A stretch of DNA of 64,000 bases from Armatimonadota bacterium. Lineage in GTDB: Bacteria > Armatimonadota > Fimbriimonadia > Fimbriimonadales > Fimbriimonadaceae. The stretch is taken from contig JAKOXK010000081.1 in the NCBI GenBank assembly GCA_029781035.1, forward strand, positions 1-64,000. Reading direction: 5' to 3'. Of this stretch, positions 60,651-64,000 are shown in pieces (positions within the stretch are counted from its first letter, which is position 1; the number at the start of each line of letters is the position of its first letter). A program made the translations under genes and the position numbers. The notes under the pieces are model-generated. The model worked only from the letters and a program-made list of their open reading frames with translations, did not search any database and was not told where the DNA came from.

Positions 60651-61421
60651 TCAGACGGCTTCGCCGAGGTACGCCTCGATCACCTTCGGATCGTTCCGGA
60701 TCGCTTCGGGCGGCCCTTGGGCTATTTCCTCACCATGATCCAAGACGAAGATCCGCTCACAGAGTCCCATGACGAAGCGCATGTCGTGTTCGATCAAGAG
60801 AACAGTCTTACCAAAGTCGTCCCGTATCCTGCGCACCGTCGACTGAAGGTCTTCTTTCTCCTTCTGGTTCATGCCCGCGGCAGGTTCGTCGAGCAGGATG
60901 AGCTCAGGCTGGGTCGCCATCGCCCGGGCGATTTCCAGGCGGCGTTGCTTGCCATACGGCAGGTCCGCTGAGCGCACCGAAGCCACATCGCTCAAGTCCA
61001 TGACTTCGAGGAGTTCGAACGCTTCTTGTCGCAGGGCTCGAGTCTCCTTGATCGAGGGCGGTAGGTAGCACAAGGCGCTGGCTAGTGAGGTCGTGTGCCG
61101 AAGGAACGCCCCCACGACCACGTTTTCCAGGACAGACAAGGCGGGAAACAGGCGGATGTTTTGGAAAGTGCGGCAGATACCGAGGGTCGCGATTTTCGCG
61201 GGGGGAAGTCCGCCGATGTTTTGGCCCTTGAAGTCGATGACTCCACTGGTCGGCCGGTAGACGCCCGTGATGAGGTTGAAGCATGTGGTCTTGCCCGCGC
61301 CGTTCGGCCCGATCAGGCCGAAAAGGTCTCCCTTTTGGAGCGAGAACGACACGTTGTTTACGGCGACCAAGCCACCAAACCGGATTGTCGCGTTGGTCAA
61401 AGTCAGGACGGTCTCGTTCAC
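60651..61421 (-). CDS. livG: LivG, branched-chain amino-acid ABC transporter ATPase
   Basis: About 256 residues from GTG 61419-61421, which overlaps the livM stop as GTGA. It has Walker [20 protein letters not shown], the signature region [17 protein letters not shown] (S replaced by P-Y-G-K in the usual LSYGQQR form), Walker [13 protein letters not shown] and the switch His in [10 protein letters not shown]. The longer C-terminal region ending [18 protein letters not shown] is typical of LivG. It drives import of leucine, isoleucine and valine or related amino acids. LivF is not seen before the fucosidase gene, so it is encoded elsewhere or missing. Confidence 0.94.
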   Translation of the reverse strand: MNETVLTLTNATIRFGGLVAVNNVSFSLQKGDLFGLIGPNGAGKTTCFNLITGVYRPTSGVIDFKGQNIGGLPPAKIATLGICRTFQNIRLFPALSVLENVVVGAFLRHTTSLASALCYLPPSIKETRALRQEAFELLEVMDLSDVASVRSADLPYGKQRRLEIARAMATQPELILLDEPAAGMNQKEKEDLQSTVRRIRDDFGKTVLLIEHDMRFVMGLCERIFVLDHGEEIAQGPPEAIRNDPKVIEAYLGEAV

Positions 61422-62611
61422 GCCGTGACTCCCTTGCGCGCACGCAGGACCTTGGACAGCCAGTCCCAACTGAACTCATGGTGAGCAAACACGCCTTGCG
61501 GACGAAGGAGCATGAGGATGATCAAGACCATTGAGAAGATGACCATTCGCAGCATGGCGACGTCGAGACGCTGCTGTGCCAACTGGGGAATGAAGGCGAG
61601 CACGAACGACAATACAACGGCAGCGACCGCTGCTCCCACGACGCAGGCAAGATAGGCGCCAATGCGTTTCGAGACCGACTCGTGATAGTTGTTCTGTACC
61701 CAGCGGAAGCCACTGACCATGATTCCGACCGCGAGGATGCCCGCGACAATGGATGAACCTGGAATCATGACCTGCATCGTCCTCAGCCATTCGGGAATGG
61801 CAAACAGGGCCACAGCCGCCATGATTGAACCGGTGATCGACCCTGTGCCGCCCAGGACGACCATCGTCAAGATGATGAACGAGACGTCCATCTTGAATGT
61901 GTCCGGCGAGATGAAGGTCTCCGAGTGGGCCAGGAGAGCACCGGCCGCGCCAGCGAACGCAGACCCGATGACAAAGGCGGTCACCTTGACCGACGAGGTC
62001 TTGACACCCATGGCGGCGCTCGCGACTTCGTCCTCTCTGACGGCGATGAACGGCAGCCCGTGCGACGTCTTCAGCAGGTTTCGGCACACTGCGATGCAAA
62101 GCACCGCCAGCAACCATACGAGCCACAGGATCTTCGGTGGCTCGCCAAACGGCTTCACGTTCAGGCCGTAAGCGCCACCGAGGGGATCGACATTTTGAAC
62201 GACGATCCGCATGATTTCACCGAAGCCCAGCGTCACGATCGCCAGATAGTCGCCCCGTAGCCGCAGGCTTGGCAAGCCGACAACGATGCCGGCGATCGCG
62301 GCGAAGACGGCACCGACTGCCATCATGACGACGAGCCAAAGAACTGGCCCAAGCGGCTGAGAAGCGTACATGTGCTGGGACACGAACCCGGCCGCGTACG
62401 CACCGATCATGTAGAAAGCCGCATGGCCGATCGAAAACTGTCCCGTGATCCCGTTGATCAAGTTCAGGCTGACGGCCAAGGTCACATAGAGTCCGGCCAG
62501 AACTGCCAAACGGTAGAGGTTGGGAAACGCGGTCTGCGTGACCACGTCCAGACCGTAAACGAACCCAAACGCCAGGACAAAAGACAAGAGCCTGACGCCC
62601 CAAAACTTCAT
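61418..62611 (-). CDS. livM: LivM, branched-chain amino-acid ABC transporter permease
   Basis: A 397-residue integral membrane protein. [20 protein letters not shown] is the classical LivM motif, [20 protein letters not shown] is the conserved G-L-x-x-L-R-L-x-G-x-Y-x-A block, and [16 protein letters not shown] is the EAA-like loop that contacts the ATPase. About ten membrane segments are visible. The ATG overlaps the livH stop by four bases, and the stop overlaps the livG GTG. Confidence 0.94.
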   Translation of the reverse strand: MKFWGVRLLSFVLAFGFVYGLDVVTQTAFPNLYRLAVLAGLYVTLAVSLNLINGITGQFSIGHAAFYMIGAYAAGFVSQHMYASQPLGPVLWLVVMMAVGAVFAAIAGIVVGLPSLRLRGDYLAIVTLGFGEIMRIVVQNVDPLGGAYGLNVKPFGEPPKILWLVWLLAVLCIAVCRNLLKTSHGLPFIAVREDEVASAAMGVKTSSVKVTAFVIGSAFAGAAGALLAHSETFISPDTFKMDVSFIILTMVVLGGTGSITGSIMAAVALFAIPEWLRTMQVMIPGSSIVAGILAVGIMVSGFRWVQNNYHESVSKRIGAYLACVVGAAVAAVVLSFVLAFIPQLAQQRLDVAMLRMVIFSMVLIILMLLRPQGVFAHHEFSWDWLSKVLRARKGVTA

Positions 62612-63783
62612 ACCTTCTCCACCTTGGACGAACCGAGAAGCCCGCCTGGTCGGAACAGGAGCACCGCGATCAGCACGACGAAGGCCACGGCATCTTTGTA
62701 GCCGCTGAATCCAAGCCAGATGACCAGAGTTTCGACGACACCCATCAGGATCCCGCCAAGGGCAGCGCCGGGGATGTTGCCGATTCCTCCGAGCACTGCG
62801 GCGACGAACGCCTTGACACCGGGCGTGACGCCGAGGAACGGGGTCAGGTTGGTCCTCAGGAACGTTGCGTACATCATCGCTCCGGCCCCGGCTAGGGCCG
62901 AACCGATGAGGAACGTCACGGTCACGACGTTGTTGACGTCGATGCCCATCAGTGAGGCGGAATCGAAATCGTGAGAGACGGCGCGCATGGCGCGACCAGT
63001 CCTCGTGTACATGACGATGTGCCGGAGAATGAGCATCAGCACGATCGTCGTGATCAGCATGATCAACTGGCCGAACGGGATATTCAGCTTGACTGATTGT
63101 CCGTTGACTTCGCCCTCGACCTTCTGCGCACTGCGTTCGAGGGTTTGGTACTTCTGTCGAAGGTCTTCGGTCGCAGCTGTCGTGTGTCCCGGCGGGTCTT
63201 GCTGCTCGGACGCGCGATACGCCGCTTCAGCCTTGCCTGCCTCGGCGTCGAGAAGCTTGGCCTGCGCTTTCAGCGCCGCTGGTGCGTCTTTGAGTGTCAG
63301 GCGGACGTTGTCAGAGTCCTTGCGGTAAGGATTCACCTGCTCGGAAATCGCGGGGGGCGGCGACTGAGGCAGGAACAAGCCTCCAGCGTACTGAAGGAAG
63401 AGCGACACACCGATCGCTGTAATGAGCGACGCGATGCGGGGCTGGTTCCGCATTGGACGGTAAGCCAGGCGCTCGATGACGACTCCGATCAACCCGCAAA
63501 CAACCATGCTGACGACCAGCATGAGAGCCAAGACCATCCAAGACGACGGTTTCTCAGCCCCGTTCTTGAGCGCCTCTGGAGTGAATCCGAGCGCCCATGA
63601 CGTGAACAAAGCGGCGTACGATCCAAGCATGAAAACCTCGCCGTGGGCAAAGTTGATCAGGCGTAGCACGCCGTAGACCATCGTGTAGCCCAAGGCGATC
63701 AGGGCGTAGATGGCGCCGAGCAGCAGACCGTTAGCCAACTGTTGTGGCAGGATGGAAAAGTCCAGTCCTGCCACAAGGTTCAT
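62608..63783 (-). CDS. livH: LivH, branched-chain amino-acid ABC transporter permease with an inserted helical segment
   Basis: About 391 residues from ATG 63781-63783 (TTG 63796 is an alternative), long for LivH, which is usually about 290-310. The N-terminal half is normal (LLLGAIYALIALGYTMVYGV, LINFAHGEVFMLGSY, and RNQPRIASLITAIGVS). After FLPQSPPPA comes an insertion of about 85 residues rich in Ala, Glu, Lys and Gln (LKAQAKLLDAEAGKAEAAYR), predicted to be a periplasmic coiled coil. The normal sequence resumes at QLIMLITTIVLMLILR with RTGRAMRAVSHDFDSASLMG and GGIGNIPGAALGGILMG. Confidence 0.93.
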   Translation of the reverse strand: MNLVAGLDFSILPQQLANGLLLGAIYALIALGYTMVYGVLRLINFAHGEVFMLGSYAALFTSWALGFTPEALKNGAEKPSSWMVLALMLVVSMVVCGLIGVVIERLAYRPMRNQPRIASLITAIGVSLFLQYAGGLFLPQSPPPAISEQVNPYRKDSDNVRLTLKDAPAALKAQAKLLDAEAGKAEAAYRASEQQDPPGHTTAATEDLRQKYQTLERSAQKVEGEVNGQSVKLNIPFGQLIMLITTIVLMLILRHIVMYTRTGRAMRAVSHDFDSASLMGIDVNNVVTVTFLIGSALAGAGAMMYATFLRTNLTPFLGVTPGVKAFVAAVLGGIGNIPGAALGGILMGVVETLVIWLGFSGYKDAVAFVVLIAVLLFRPGGLLGSSKVEKV

Positions 63784-63799
63784 TCCCAGGTCGTGCAAC

Positions 63800-64000
63800 T
63801 CAGTTCTCGATTTCCTCGGGCTTGTACGACTTTCTCCAGACGAAGCCGTTCTTCGTCACTTCGACGACCAGCGCAGGCTTTCTCGGGTTGCCCCCCTGGC
63901 CCTTGAGCGTGATGTTGCCGGTCACGCCAGGGTAGTTCTCAGTGTCCTCGATGGCTTTGGTGACGTCGCGCGACTTGGTACCGTTGGCCTTCATCGCCTT
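63800..64000 (-). CDS. livK: LivK-type periplasmic substrate-binding protein (C-terminal 66 residues, cut by window edge)
   Basis: The C-terminal tail of a type I periplasmic binding protein for branched-chain amino acids. GVTGNITLKGQGGNPRKPAL matches the conserved G-x-T-G-x-I-x-F-x-x-x-G-(D/N) end of LivJ/LivK proteins, followed by the last strand FVWRKSYKPEEIEN. The order livK-livH-livM-livG is a standard transporter operon. The frame runs off the window at 64000, and the stop lies one base from the longest livH frame. Confidence 0.9.
   Translation of the reverse strand, partial: KAMKANGTKSRDVTKAIEDTENYPGVTGNITLKGQGGNPRKPALVVEVTKNGFVWRKSYKPEEIEN

Overview
This 64 kb window comes from the chromosome of a GC-rich diderm (Gram-negative-type) bacterium. 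It has an outer-membrane barrel protein, heptosyltransferase-like and family 2 glycosyltransferases, a meso-diaminopimelate-type MurE, and many secreted polysaccharide-active enzymes. The mix (canonical dcw cluster led by mraZ, several large secreted or surface proteins, DUF7948/SBBP protein, GxGYxYP, GH29 and GH95-like enzymes) best fits an Armatimonadota/Fimbriimonadia-like organism. That is an inference from gene content, not a measured placement. No tRNA, rRNA, CRISPR array, insertion sequence or prophage was seen.

Layout. (1) 1-11.5 kb, minus strand: a tightly overlapped division and cell-wall operon mraZ-rsmH-ftsL-ftsI-murE-murF-mraY-murD-ftsW-murG-murC (murC cut by the window edge). 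Upstream lie direct-repeat MraZ boxes on both strands, a terminator hairpin and a 37-residue membrane peptide. (2) 12-22.8 kb: a 1165-residue barrel protein with tandem internal repeats, an oxidoreductase, a GNAT enzyme, a tRNA-dihydrouridine synthase, two glycosyltransferases, proline dehydrogenase and a cyclic-nucleotide-binding protein. (3) 22.8-29.6 kb: a biotin carboxylase of the methylcrotonyl-CoA carboxylase type flanked by two paralogous membrane proteins, then a methylglutaconyl-CoA-hydratase-like enzyme (together a partial leucine-degradation set), phosphoglycerate mutase and a cyclophilin. (4) 29.6-43.5 kb: a 1496-residue surface protein with seven Ig-like repeats, an MFS transporter, an M28 aminopeptidase between two paralogous secreted helical proteins, a TPM-like protein, and a histidine kinase/HD-GYP response-regulator pair. 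(5) 43.6-49.5 kb: a plus-strand group of secreted carbohydrate-active genes (Asp-box protein, SGNH hydrolase, GH95-like enzyme with an inserted LamG domain). (6) 49.5-54.9 kb: a lipoprotein-like gene preceded by a hidden selenoprotein gene, a divergent GxGYxYP protein, RNase HI, and ahcY under an SAH riboswitch. (7) 54.9-64 kb: DinB-like, PhyH-like, tandem GNAT, methyltransferase and alpha-L-fucosidase genes, and a branched-chain amino-acid ABC transporter (livG-livM-livH-livK, the last partial).

The most notable find is at 50676-50939 on the minus strand. It is a SelW/Rdx-family thioredoxin-fold gene whose redox motif is C-V-A-UGA, so it reads as CxxU. A stem-loop with a GGUCU apical loop lies 21 nt past the UGA, as expected for a bacterial SECIS. 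Ordinary ORF calling splits or misses this gene. Other signals are an SAH riboswitch whose pseudoknot strand doubles as one arm of a terminator, oppositely oriented MraZ boxes, a circularly permuted LamG insertion, and six convergent gene pairs overlapping by exactly four bases at their stop codons.
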